Part shown: piece by piece, positions 16,742 to 24,928 of the stretch
Layout of the letters: each line of letters begins with the position of its first letter
Numbering within the stretch: position 1 is the stretch's first letter
Source of the DNA: Patescibacteria group bacterium
GTDB taxonomy: Bacteria; Patescibacteriota; Saccharimonadia; Saccharimonadales; UBA4665
Length of the DNA stretch: 33,920 bases
Direction of reading: 5' to 3'
Assembly (NCBI GenBank): GCA_030272735.1
Contig: JARXKL010000009.1
Location: 1-33,920 of the forward strand
Translations under genes and position numbers: made by a program
The notes under the pieces: generated by a model
The model's database searches: none
Told to the model about the DNA's origin: nothing
What the model saw: only the letters and a program-made list of their open reading frames with translations

Positions 16742-17542
16742 ATGACAAATGAAACCAGCTCAACCAACAGTGCAATAAAATCAACCACGAAAAAAAAGGC
16801 CGATCAATATAACGACCCATCGCACAACTATTTGCGTTATTGGGATGAGCGCCAATATGAGCACGCTGCAGAAGAAATAGCCATCAAAAAGCTACTCAAA
16901 GGCAAGCATTTCGGCACAGCGGTTGATATTGGAGGTGGTTACGGCCGACTCTGTTTATTCCTCCGTAATTATGCCGATGATGTGACATTAGCCGAACCAA
17001 GCCAACAGCAACTCGACATAGCCAAAGGCTTTTTGAAGGGCCACGACGAAATACACCAAAAGCTTATGCAAGCTGACGATCTGGCGTTCAAAGATGGCAC
17101 TATCGATCTATTAACGATGATCCGTGTTATGCACCACCTGCCAGACCCGACGACTGAGTTTGCCGAGGTAGCCAGAGTTTTGAGTGATGAAGGCTACGCA
17201 ATAATCGAAGTGGCAAATTATTTGCACATTCGTAACCGCGTGAAGCACCTAGCAAAGCGCCAGAAAATGCCTGTCAAGCCTGTTGATATTCGTAGTGCAG
17301 CTAACAAGAACGACGATGAAATAGCATTCGTTAACCATAATCCACATACGGTAATCCGCCATCTGCAGCATGCTGGATTACAAGTAGAATCGACACTTTC
17401 GGTATCGAATCTGCGGAGTCCAGGACTCAAAAAAATTGTGCCTAAGAAAGCCATGCTCAGTGTAGAGCGTGCTATGCAACGACCACTTGCTAGCATGTAC
17501 TTCGGCCCAAGTATTTTCTTCCTCGTTCGCAAAAGTCGGTAA
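16742..17542 (+). CDS. Class I SAM-dependent methyltransferase, substrate unknown
   Basis: 266-aa protein with a Rossmann-type methyltransferase core: motif I AVDIGGGYGRLCLFL, the following acidic position in VTLAEPSQQQLDIAK, and LLTMIRVMHHLPDPTTEFAEVARVL, typical of the Methyltransf_11 family. The first 25 residues are Ser/Thr/Lys-rich and probably disordered. Nothing in the sequence identifies the substrate; lipid-, quinone- and small-molecule methyltransferases share these motifs. It lies between tyrS and recG, 29 nt and 21 nt from its neighbours. Stop is TAA. Confidence 0.88.
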   Translation: MTNETSSTNSAIKSTTKKKADQYNDPSHNYLRYWDERQYEHAAEEIAIKKLLKGKHFGTAVDIGGGYGRLCLFLRNYADDVTLAEPSQQQLDIAKGFLKGHDEIHQKLMQADDLAFKDGTIDLLTMIRVMHHLPDPTTEFAEVARVLSDEGYAIIEVANYLHIRNRVKHLAKRQKMPVKPVDIRSAANKNDDEIAFVNHNPHTVIRHLQHAGLQVESTLSVSNLRSPGLKKIVPKKAMLSVERAMQRPLASMYFGPSIFFLVRKSR

Positions 17543-17551
17543 CAGTATCGG

Positions 17552-17557
17552 TATACT
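17552..17557 (+). promoter_or_regulatory. recG -10 box, leaderless geometry
   Basis: TATACT at 17552-17557, then 6 nt, then ATG 17564. There is no TG extension and no clear -35 box, but the spacing matches the other leaderless candidates. No Shine-Dalgarno sequence is present. Confidence 0.55.
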
Positions 17558-17563
17558 AATCGT

Positions 17564-19600
17564 ATGAAGGGAAGTGATGCGCTCCATACGCTGCCAGGCA
17601 TTGGCCCCGCACTGGCTAAAAAATATGCGATTCTCGGACTAGACACGTTGCACGATCTCGCGGACTATTATCCTCGCCGCTACGAAGATTACTCACAAGT
17701 GACTGCCATCGATAAATTGCTGCCAGGTGCAGTCAGCATCGCCGCATCTATCATAAGTTCCAAAGGAAGATATGTTCGGCGGGGCATGCACATAACCGAA
17801 GCAGTGGCCCAAGACGCCACTGGGAGCGTGCGTTTGGTGTGGTTCAATCAACCATACCGTGCAGCGGCGCTTAAATCTGGTCATCAGTATTTTATCTCGG
17901 GCAATTATGAACTTAAGCAGCAGCGCTTTATTCTACAAAATCCATCGGTCGAACTGGCAAGCGATCTGCCAACAAATACTGCAAGAATTCTGCCAATTTA
18001 CCGAGAAACCAAGGGTCTTACCTCGCGGCAGATACGGTTGGCTATGCGTAATGCCGAGCCGTATATCCGCTCAGTTCCAGAGAGTTTGCCAAAAACTATT
18101 GTTACGGAGCAAAAGCTTGCTAGTAAGCAGCAAGCGCTCGCTTATCTTCATTTCCCAGAAAGTGCTGAAGACCTGGAGACCGCACGGCGACGACTCGGCT
18201 TCGAAGAAGTGTTTTGTTTGAGCCTTGCCAGTTTACTGAATAAGCAGGAAAATCGCACAGAAACCGCGCTGCAAATAGCTTTCGATGAGGCGCTTGCTAA
18301 GACGTTTGTTGGTCATCTGCCGTTTATGTTAACTGATGCACAGCGAAAAGTGGCCTGGCAAATATATAAGGACCTTCAAAAAGTAGAACCGATGAACCGG
18401 TTAGTGGAAGGCGATGTTGGCTCCGGCAAAACAGTCGTCGCGGCTATGGCGGCAGTTATGGCCCTGGCTCAAGGTTGGCAGGTTGCCCTCATGGCGCCAA
18501 CTGAATTGCTAGCCCGCCAGCATGCCGAAACAATTTATAAACTACTGGACCCCATAGGTTACGCCTCTACTGTTGGGTTGCTTGTTGGCAGCTTAAATCA
18601 GGCAAAAAAAACTAAAGCCCGATCTGCGATAGCCTCTGGCGACATAAGGTTTATGATCGGTACTCAGGCGCTCATACAAGAAACTGTAGACATGCAAAAA
18701 TTAGCATTAATCATTATTGATGAGCAACATCGTTTCGGAGTCGATCAGCGAAAAACCTTGATGGCAAAGGCCGGGCACATGCCTCACGTATTAAGCCTTA
18801 CGGCCACTCCTATTCCGCGGACTTTAGCGCTGACATTGTACGGTGAACTTGACGTTTCTGTTTTAGATCAGAAACCTGGCGGCCGCATGCCCATAATTAC
18901 TGAGATTCATTCACCGAATTCGCGTAAACAGCTTTATGAGAAGATTGAGGCCGAACTCGTGGAGGGTAGGCAAATGTTTGTTGTATGCCCACTGATTACA
19001 GATTCAACCATGCTGGAAGCAAATTCTGCCGAGAAAGTCTACGAACAGCTACGCAAAAAAGATTTCAAGCATCGCCGCGTGGGACTGCTGCACGGAAAGC
19101 TCAAGCCAGAAGAAAAACAAGCCGTCATGGAGCAGTTTGTAAAACACGACTTTGACATATTGGTGTCAACGACGGTAATTGAAGTTGGTGTCGACGTACC
19201 GAACGCCAGCATCATGCTCGTTGAAAGTTCAGAAAGGTTCGGTTTAGCTCAACTCCATCAACTGCGAGGGCGTGTTGGCAGAGGTAAAGACCAAGGTTAC
19301 TGTTACCTCATGCTGACAGACTCAAAGCCGGTAAGTAGGCGTTTGCGAGCACTTGAGAGTTCAAACGATGGCTTCAAGCTTGCAGAACTGGATCTGCAAC
19401 TCAGAGGGCCAGGCGCAATATATGGCACGTCGCAACACGGTGCGCTCGATCTAAGGATCGCCAAACTATCTGATGTTAAACTCATCTCAAGTGCCCGACA
19501 GGCGGCTCAAGAACTGATCGATTCAGGTGTAAATTTGGTACAATATACAGAACTCATGATAACTGTAACCAGGCTCCGCGCCATCACGAATCTTAACTAA
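17564..19600 (+). CDS. recG: ATP-dependent DNA helicase RecG
   Basis: Remodels stalled replication forks and branched recombination intermediates. The 678-aa protein starts with an HhH-like segment (ALHTLPGIGPALAKKYAILG), then the OB-fold wedge domain (about 50-150), helicase domain 1 with Walker A GDVGSGKT (near residue 284) and DEQHRFGVDQR, motif III SLTATPIPRTLALTLYGELD, and helicase domain 2 with STTVIEVGVDVPNA and QLRGRVGRG. The C-terminus is complete. ATG 17564 is chosen because it is the first codon after a -10 box and fits the family start. The next gene begins on the base right after its TAA. Confidence 0.97.
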   Translation: MKGSDALHTLPGIGPALAKKYAILGLDTLHDLADYYPRRYEDYSQVTAIDKLLPGAVSIAASIISSKGRYVRRGMHITEAVAQDATGSVRLVWFNQPYRAAALKSGHQYFISGNYELKQQRFILQNPSVELASDLPTNTARILPIYRETKGLTSRQIRLAMRNAEPYIRSVPESLPKTIVTEQKLASKQQALAYLHFPESAEDLETARRRLGFEEVFCLSLASLLNKQENRTETALQIAFDEALAKTFVGHLPFMLTDAQRKVAWQIYKDLQKVEPMNRLVEGDVGSGKTVVAAMAAVMALAQGWQVALMAPTELLARQHAETIYKLLDPIGYASTVGLLVGSLNQAKKTKARSAIASGDIRFMIGTQALIQETVDMQKLALIIIDEQHRFGVDQRKTLMAKAGHMPHVLSLTATPIPRTLALTLYGELDVSVLDQKPGGRMPIITEIHSPNSRKQLYEKIEAELVEGRQMFVVCPLITDSTMLEANSAEKVYEQLRKKDFKHRRVGLLHGKLKPEEKQAVMEQFVKHDFDILVSTTVIEVGVDVPNASIMLVESSERFGLAQLHQLRGRVGRGKDQGYCYLMLTDSKPVSRRLRALESSNDGFKLAELDLQLRGPGAIYGTSQHGALDLRIAKLSDVKLISSARQAAQELIDSGVNLVQYTELMITVTRLRAITNLN

Positions 19601-20422
19601 ATGTATTCAGGCTCGACTTTTAACGCCTATTCGGGGCATGTACTTGGTGCGCATCAACGCATTGATCGTATTGCTCGCAGACAATTAAACGCGCTATTAC
19701 CAAATAACTCCTTTCCCAAAATTAAAACCATATTACGTTTTGAAGGTAATGATGGACCTGATGGAGTTAAGCGGAAAAGCCCAGCCAAAGATGAGCCCTG
19801 GCATTACATTCAGCCGTTCGACCTCGAAGATACTCAGTTAATCGATTTAATAGAAGATCATTATGCGCGGCTAGTTTCGTCTCTGCAAGCAAAGGATGAG
19901 GTACGTGCCGCATTTGAAGCAGCATGGTTGGCACATGCCATCGTTGATGGGCTAACTCCAGCGCATCATTATCCATACGAAGAAAAGCTTGTAGAACTGC
20001 GTAGCGGCCGAGGCATAGAAGATCGCACGACTCTCAGCAAAAAATTATTAATGCCTGGCTCTTCTGCCTCAGAACAAGTTAAAAACAACTGGAAGATGTG
20101 GGGACCTAAAGGTCTGTTTACGACTCACGCAGCTTTTGAGGCGGGGTTCGCAATAATACTCGCGCCATTGGACAAGTACGGTAAAAAACCGACAGCCGAC
20201 AGGCTTGCTAATTTTGAGGCTAAGCCGCTCGCTCAATGGTTCCGCGAACAAGCTCAGCACGTGGCGCGCATGGAACTCTATGACGCATTTTATAAAACAG
20301 GTTGGACTATACCACTGGCTCGTCGCATACGTAATCAGTTAGTTCCAGAGCTGATTCAGTCCGTTGCACTGGTATGGTACGGTGCGGCGCTCGAAGCCGA
20401 GCAGCTAAAGGTGCGCAAATGA
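19601..20422 (+). CDS. Zinc-dependent phospholipase C / S1-P1 nuclease-like protein, function unknown
   Basis: 273-aa protein without a clear name. His112, Asp116, Pro120, His122 and His123 (HAIVDGLTPAHH) match the HxxxDxxxPxH core that supplies zinc ligands in the phospholipase C/P1-nuclease fold. The N-terminus also carries a histidine pair (SGHVLGAHQ). No signal peptide is visible, so if it is an enzyme it would act in the cytoplasm, unlike most relatives. The gene starts on the base directly after the recG stop and ends with TGA overlapping the rsmD start (ATGA), so it is translationally linked to both. A hydrolase role on phosphoesters is inference from one motif. Confidence 0.7.
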   Translation: MYSGSTFNAYSGHVLGAHQRIDRIARRQLNALLPNNSFPKIKTILRFEGNDGPDGVKRKSPAKDEPWHYIQPFDLEDTQLIDLIEDHYARLVSSLQAKDEVRAAFEAAWLAHAIVDGLTPAHHYPYEEKLVELRSGRGIEDRTTLSKKLLMPGSSASEQVKNNWKMWGPKGLFTTHAAFEAGFAIILAPLDKYGKKPTADRLANFEAKPLAQWFREQAQHVARMELYDAFYKTGWTIPLARRIRNQLVPELIQSVALVWYGAALEAEQLKVRK

Positions 20423-20952
20423 GAGTAATAACCGGTTTTTTAGGCGGTCGCAACTTTGAGAGCCCTCATGGCCACCGGACGCATCCAATGAGTGAAAAGG
20501 TGCGCGGTGCAATTTTTGGAGCACTTGGAGACATCAAAGGTCTGACCGTTTTAGATGCGTTCGCCGGCAGCGGAGCGCTGGCAATTGAAGCGATTAGTCG
20601 CGGGGCTAAAAGTGCCACCACAATTGAAGTGGATAAACGAGCCCAGCAGCAAGTTGTACAAAATCTCGAGGATTTGGGAATAGCTGATAGAGTAAAGTGC
20701 ATTCGTGCTTTTGCCGGTGCCTGGTCAACGCGCCATCAAGCGCAGTTTTTTGACCTGATATTCTTAGACCCCCCTTACGACAACATTCCGTATCGTGACC
20801 TGAAATCCATGCCACGACATCTAACTGAAAACGGCACATTAGTATTATCTTGGCCAGGGCCGATGGATATCTGGAAATTTGAAGGACTCAAAGTTGTGCA
20901 ACAGAAACACTACGGTGACGCACAGCTGGTGTTTTATCAAAAAATTAGCTAA
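20419..20952 (+). CDS. rsmD: 16S rRNA (guanine966-N2)-methyltransferase RsmD
   Basis: Methylates G966 of 16S rRNA. The 177-aa protein begins MRVITGFLGGRNFESPHG, has the RsmD hallmark HPMSEKVRGAIFGALG, SAM-binding LDAFAGSGALAIEAISRGA and the catalytic DPPY tetrad in FLDPPYDN. ATG 20419 is the family start; a longer frame from 20374 lies inside the preceding gene. The start overlaps the preceding TGA by ATGA, a standard coupling arrangement. tRNA-Leu follows 25 nt after the stop. Confidence 0.94.
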   Translation: MRVITGFLGGRNFESPHGHRTHPMSEKVRGAIFGALGDIKGLTVLDAFAGSGALAIEAISRGAKSATTIEVDKRAQQQVVQNLEDLGIADRVKCIRAFAGAWSTRHQAQFFDLIFLDPPYDNIPYRDLKSMPRHLTENGTLVLSWPGPMDIWKFEGLKVVQQKHYGDAQLVFYQKIS

Positions 20953-20977
20953 AATACTCCGGTAGCAAAAATTTCAT

Positions 20978-21062
20978 GCGGATGTGGTGGAATTGGTAGA
21001 CACGCTAGCCTTAGGAGCTAGTGCCGCAAGGCGTGAAGGTTCAAGTCCTTTCATCCGCACCA
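20978..21062 (+). tRNA. tRNA-Leu (anticodon UAG)
   Basis: 85-nt tRNA with a 7-bp acceptor stem GCGGATG / CATCCGC, D-loop TGGTAGA, anticodon stem CTAGC / GCTAG around CTTAGGA (anticodon TAG, reading CUN codons), a long variable arm TGCCGCAAGGCG as expected for leucine, T-loop GGTTCAAGTCC, discriminator A and an encoded CCA (21060-21062). No close promoter is clear, so it may be processed from the rsmD transcript. Its 3' end is part of a 40-bp palindrome. Confidence 0.97.
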
Positions 21063-21099
21063 CATATATTTATCCTATATATAGGATAAATATATGTGG
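21060..21099 (+). repeat. Perfect 40-bp palindrome overlapping the tRNA-Leu CCA end
   Basis: Bases 21060-21079 are the exact reverse complement of 21080-21099, with no loop. The arms are AT-rich (CCACATATATTTATCC then TATA to the centre). It begins at the first C of the encoded CCA. There is no T tract afterwards, so it is not a normal terminator. In RNA it would fold into a long hairpin directly after the mature tRNA. Confidence 0.9.
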
Positions 21100-21179
21100 C
21101 TTACCGGCTGAAACTACAAGAACCTTTAGCGAGCAAAGCGAGCGTCCGGTTCAGCACCCATAATTAAGAAAGTTTTACT

Positions 21180-21761
21180 ATCAGCAAACTCCACCTAATC
21201 TACGTTCCAGGCCTCGGCGACAAAAGCATCCCTACCCAAGACAAACTAGTCTCAAAGTGGAAGCTCTATGGCGTGTCAGCAGAAACCTTTTACAGCAACT
21301 GGTCAACTGGCACGTGGGAAGAGAAAAAGAGCGCCTTGCTCGCCAGAGTCGATGCCGCAACTGCAAAAGGCTATAAAGTTGGACTTGTGGGCGCCAGTGC
21401 CGGAGCAGGAGCGGTTATAAATATTTTAGCTGAACGTCAAGACGTTATCGTCGGCTCGGTGTTAATCGCAGGAAAAGTGAACAATCCGCAGGCGATTGGC
21501 GGATCGTATCGCTCAAAAAATGCCGCTTTCATTACTTCGGCTAATGCCGCGCCAGTGGCACTCGAATCATTAACCAGTGAAACAAAGCAGCACATTCTGT
21601 CGCGGCACGCGTTTATCGACGAAGTTGTTCCTAGGCGCTGCAGCTACATCCCTGGTGGAATCAACAAAACGGTTCCCTCGATAGGTCATGTTTTGACAAT
21701 AGTTTCTCAGTTAACGCTTGGCGCACCATCATTCATCAGTTTCCTAAAGAAATTAGCATAA
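21180..21761 (+). CDS. Alpha/beta hydrolase with apparent ATC start codon
   Basis: 193-aa reading from codon ATC 21180. Ser73 in GASAG (nucleophile elbow), Asp147 in FIDEVVP and His170 in SIGH form a plausible catalytic triad, and LHLIYVPGLGD near the N-terminus supplies the oxyanion-hole strand of the fold. In frame after the TAA at 21165 there is no ATG, GTG or TTG until GTG 21273, which would delete that N-terminal strand. The codon preceding S-K-L-H-L is ATC, with AAGAAAG about 7 nt upstream. Either translation starts at ATC, or the start ATG has mutated or been misread, or a truncated 162-aa product is made from 21273. The substrate is unknown. Confidence 0.7.
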   Translation: MSKLHLIYVPGLGDKSIPTQDKLVSKWKLYGVSAETFYSNWSTGTWEEKKSALLARVDAATAKGYKVGLVGASAGAGAVINILAERQDVIVGSVLIAGKVNNPQAIGGSYRSKNAAFITSANAAPVALESLTSETKQHILSRHAFIDEVVPRRCSYIPGGINKTVPSIGHVLTIVSQLTLGAPSFISFLKKLA

Positions 21762-21803
21762 GATATTTCGTCTTGGACGTATATGGCCCTCACAAGAGTG
21801 CGG

Positions 21804-21812
21804 TGTTACACT
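21804..21812 (+). promoter_or_regulatory. Candidate hisS promoter (extended -10)
   Basis: TG-T-TACACT at 21804-21812; start predicted near 21819. The leader of about 32 nt includes AAGAAAG before ATG 21851. A second hexamer TACATT (21841-21846) is only 4 nt from the ATG, too close to be the working -10 box. Confidence 0.45.
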
Positions 21813-21850
21813 TAACTGTATAGCTTAAACATAAGAAAGTTACATTATTT

Positions 21851-23158
21851 ATGGCACTATCGACCCAGCCCTACAAAGGCGCCCGCGACTTTTATCCGGA
21901 AGATAAACGCGTCCAAAAATATATGTTCAATATATTACGGTCCGTAGCTGAGCGCTATGGCTATGAAGAATATGATGCGCCTATTCTAGAGCCACTAGAA
22001 ATTTACACTGCAAAATCTGGCGAAGAAATTGTTAATGAGCAAACGTATACGTTTGAAGATCGTGGCGGTCGCCAAGTAGTTATTCGCCCTGAGATGACCC
22101 CTACAGTGAGCCGCATGGTAGCAGCCCGTCGCCAAGAACTCGGTTACCCACTCCGATGGTACAGCATCCCTAACCTATGGCGCTATGAACGCCCACAACG
22201 GGGGCGACTGCGCGAACACTGGCAACTCAATGTTGATATTTTTGGGGTTGCAACTATGGCTGCTGAAACTGAAATTATCACTGTGATCAATGATATGTTC
22301 AAACAGTTCGGTGCTACGAGCAATATGTACAGGATCAAAGTAAATAGCCGTCAACTTATCAATTATTTGCTGCGCGACCATTTGGAATTGAGCGAGAAGC
22401 AAGCCCATGAAATAAGTAAGCTCATTGACCGAATGAACAAAATGGACCGCGAGCAATTTATCGCTAAGACGGAGGCCGTTCTAGGCGCTGAGGCTAAGGT
22501 AAAAGGCACTACAGAGACGCTAATGACTTTATTGGCTTGCACGAGCATTATAGAGTTGCCGCAAAGTGTACAAGAACTGGAATACGTTAAAGAACTACAA
22601 ACAGTATTGAGTCAGCTCGAAAAAAACGGCATTACAAATGCTACATTCGATTTGAGTTTAATGCGTGGCTTCGACTACTACACGGGGATTGTTTTTGAAG
22701 TGTTTGATACACATCCCGATAATAACCGATCGATGCTCGGCGGTGGTCGTTATGACGGACTCGTGGGACTATTCGGGGTTGATCCAGTACCAACAGTCGG
22801 TTTTGGCTGGGGTGATGTCACGCTGCAGAACTTTTTAGAAATTCACAGCTTGATGCCAGAACTATCATCAGAAACCAATTTGTATGTAGTATTAGTTGGT
22901 GATATGACCGAGGATGCACAGCCAGTAATTGCTGAATTCCGTAGCAACGGCATTACTGTTGCTGTGGATCTCAGCGGCCGCAAAATCGGCGATCAATTGA
23001 AGACTGCTAGCAAAAAAAATATCACGCATGCAATAGTTATAGGAGAATCAGAAATACAAGGTGGCACATACACTTGTAAAAATTTAGATACTGGTGAAGA
23101 GATGTCGGGAAATGTAGACGTTTTGTCGCGGATGCTCAATAGCTATGCGCGCAATTAA
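21851..23158 (+). CDS. hisS: Histidyl-tRNA synthetase
   Basis: Attaches histidine to tRNA-His. The 435-aa class II synthetase shows motif 1 around PILEPLEIYTAKSGEE, motif 2 RYERPQRGRLREHWQLNVDIFG, the His-specific LMRGFDYYTGIVFEVF with its catalytic Arg, and motif 3 GGGRYDGLVGLFG. A C-terminal anticodon-binding domain follows (LYVVLVGDMTEDAQPVIAEFR...). Length and ends are normal. Its last 14 nt overlap the next gene. The pairing of hisS with a downstream YdjM-like gene suggests one transcript. Confidence 0.97.
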   Translation: MALSTQPYKGARDFYPEDKRVQKYMFNILRSVAERYGYEEYDAPILEPLEIYTAKSGEEIVNEQTYTFEDRGGRQVVIRPEMTPTVSRMVAARRQELGYPLRWYSIPNLWRYERPQRGRLREHWQLNVDIFGVATMAAETEIITVINDMFKQFGATSNMYRIKVNSRQLINYLLRDHLELSEKQAHEISKLIDRMNKMDREQFIAKTEAVLGAEAKVKGTTETLMTLLACTSIIELPQSVQELEYVKELQTVLSQLEKNGITNATFDLSLMRGFDYYTGIVFEVFDTHPDNNRSMLGGGRYDGLVGLFGVDPVPTVGFGWGDVTLQNFLEIHSLMPELSSETNLYVVLVGDMTEDAQPVIAEFRSNGITVAVDLSGRKIGDQLKTASKKNITHAIVIGESEIQGGTYTCKNLDTGEEMSGNVDVLSRMLNSYARN

Positions 23159-23600
23159 CCACGCCCTAACGGGGGCAGTTATAGGTTTAGCAATTCACCA
23201 GCCATTAATTGCACCGATAAGTGCAGTAGCATCGCATTATCTATGCGATATGCTGCCACACTTCGGCAGGAATAGAGAAGATACCGAAGAATTGAAGAGT
23301 ATCTTCTTTAGGAATCTGTTGTACTTAGATGCGCTAATGTGTGGGATTCTTGTGAGCGCCATCGCTTATATCCACCCAGTGTATTGGAAGCAGGCGGTAC
23401 TATGCGCATTCTTAGCCGCAGCACCGGACTTTTTATCTGCACCAAAATACTTCACAGTACGCAGAAATAAAAAATGGAAACCATCTTTGTATAGCCGTTT
23501 CGCCAGCAGCATTCAGTGGTTCGAGCGCCCGATTGGTGCCTTTGTTGAGATTGCCTGGTTTGTTGCCGGGCTTACGCTGATAATCCCCTGCGTAATGTAA
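23145..23600 (+). CDS. YdjM/DUF457-like membrane protein
   Basis: 151-aa membrane protein. The N-terminal pattern NHALTGAVIGLA followed by ASHYLCDMLPHF, with spaced His and Asp residues, resembles the membrane-bound metal-dependent hydrolase group around YdjM. Hydrophobic stretches lie at about 8-30, 60-75, 83-98 and 130-150. Start ATG 23145 overlaps hisS by 14 nt and is the only start that keeps the N-terminal motif. Assignment rests on one motif region, so the enzyme activity is uncertain. Confidence 0.7.
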   Translation: MRAINHALTGAVIGLAIHQPLIAPISAVASHYLCDMLPHFGRNREDTEELKSIFFRNLLYLDALMCGILVSAIAYIHPVYWKQAVLCAFLAAAPDFLSAPKYFTVRRNKKWKPSLYSRFASSIQWFERPIGAFVEIAWFVAGLTLIIPCVM

Positions 23601-23624
23601 GTAATAGCCAACCTAACGCCTATC

Positions 23625-23633
23625 TGTTATGAT
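23625..23633 (+). promoter_or_regulatory. tig extended -10 promoter, leaderless geometry
   Basis: TG-T-TATGAT at 23625-23633, then 8 nt, then ATG 23642. No Shine-Dalgarno sequence is present. A highly expressed chaperone gene with a leaderless mRNA would be notable. Confidence 0.65.
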
Positions 23634-23641
23634 ACGTAGCT

Positions 23642-24928
23642 ATGAAATTATCACGAGAAAATCCTACACCAACCACTACAAAACTAATTATCGCAGCCGA
23701 ACTAGCAGAACTAGAAGCAGCCAAAAAGACTACGCTCGCTCGGCTTAGTAAAAATGTTGCAGTTCCAGGTTTTCGTAAAGGAAAAGCCCCGGTCAAAATG
23801 ATCGAAAAGCAAATTGATCCATCAGTAATGCAAGCTGAGTTTATTGATGCAGTTCTGAATCAACTCTACGTTCAGGCAATAGATCAAGAAAAAATGCGCC
23901 CTGTTGCGCAGCCGGAAATCGCGGTAGCTAAATTTGTGCCGTTCACTACATTAGAATTTACTGCAACGGTTGAAACAGTCGGTGACATCAAGCTCCCAGC
24001 GTATAAAAAAATTAAACAACCACTCAAAAATTCAAAGGTGACCGAAGCAGACGTTGATGGTGTGCTCAAAAATCTCGCTCTCCGAGGAGCAGTTAAAGAG
24101 CCAGTTGAACGAGCAGCCAAAAAAGAAGATGAGCTTATCATCGATTTTACCGGTGTAGATGCCAAGACAAAAGAAGTCATCGACGGCGCTGACGGCAAAG
24201 ATTACCCATTATTGCTCGGTAGTAATACTTTTATCCCCGGGTTCGAAGATGAACTAGTTGGGGCAAAGCCAGCCGCAGTCAAAACATTCGACATTACATT
24301 CCCAGCAGATTATGGAGCTGCAGCGCTGCAGAGCAGAAAAGTAACATTCACCGTTACCGTGAAAGCAGTAAATGAAGTAAAACCTGCAAAAATCGACGAT
24401 GCTTTCGCGGCTACCCTTGGGCCTTTCAAATCTGTCAGTGAACTAAAAGTGGATGTTAAGAAGCAACTACAGGCTGAACGAGATCAAGAAGATCTGCGCA
24501 CTTACGATAATGAGCTGCTCCAAAAAGTTGCCGATAAAACCGAAGTAGCTGTACCTACTCCGTTAGTCGATGATGAGATTGAGCGAATGGAAGATGAAGA
24601 AAAGCGCAACACGGCATATCGTGGCCAAACATGGCAAGAGCACTTAGACGCTGAAGGATTAACTGCCGAGGAGCATAAAGAGAAGCAGCGTGCGGGCGCA
24701 GAAACCCGAGTTAAAGCCGGTTTAGTCTTAGGTGAAATAGCCCAGGCCGAAAACATTACGGTCAGCCCCGATGAATTAGAAATAAGGATTGAGCTCTTGC
24801 GGGGCCAGTACAGTGATCCAGCAATGCAGTCAGAACTCGATAAGCCTGAAAATAGGCGAGATATTATGAGCCGCATGCTCACCGAAAAAACTCTCGAAAC
24901 ACTTCGTGGTTACGCTACAAGCAAATAA
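23642..24928 (+). CDS. tig: Trigger factor (ribosome-associated chaperone)
   Basis: Binds at the ribosome exit tunnel and shields nascent chains. The 428-aa protein has the ribosome-binding signature GFRKGKAP (about 44-51), a FKBP-like peptidyl-prolyl isomerase domain (about 155-245; DELIIDFTG, LGSNTFIPGFEDELVG) and the helical C-terminal substrate cradle. Length matches the family. ATG 23642 is the first codon after the -10 box. In many bacteria tig precedes clpP-clpX. Here one small unknown gene stands between tig and clpP, and clpX is not in the window. Confidence 0.95.
   Translation: MKLSRENPTPTTTKLIIAAELAELEAAKKTTLARLSKNVAVPGFRKGKAPVKMIEKQIDPSVMQAEFIDAVLNQLYVQAIDQEKMRPVAQPEIAVAKFVPFTTLEFTATVETVGDIKLPAYKKIKQPLKNSKVTEADVDGVLKNLALRGAVKEPVERAAKKEDELIIDFTGVDAKTKEVIDGADGKDYPLLLGSNTFIPGFEDELVGAKPAAVKTFDITFPADYGAAALQSRKVTFTVTVKAVNEVKPAKIDDAFAATLGPFKSVSELKVDVKKQLQAERDQEDLRTYDNELLQKVADKTEVAVPTPLVDDEIERMEDEEKRNTAYRGQTWQEHLDAEGLTAEEHKEKQRAGAETRVKAGLVLGEIAQAENITVSPDELEIRIELLRGQYSDPAMQSELDKPENRRDIMSRMLTEKTLETLRGYATSK

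Noticed and set aside
21129-21143. Direct repeat GCGAGC-AAA-GCGAGC after the tRNA palindrome
   Set aside because: Two short copies only; weak flanking inverted repeats (GCTGAA/TTCAGC, GAACC/GGTTC) do not make a convincing RNA gene or terminator.
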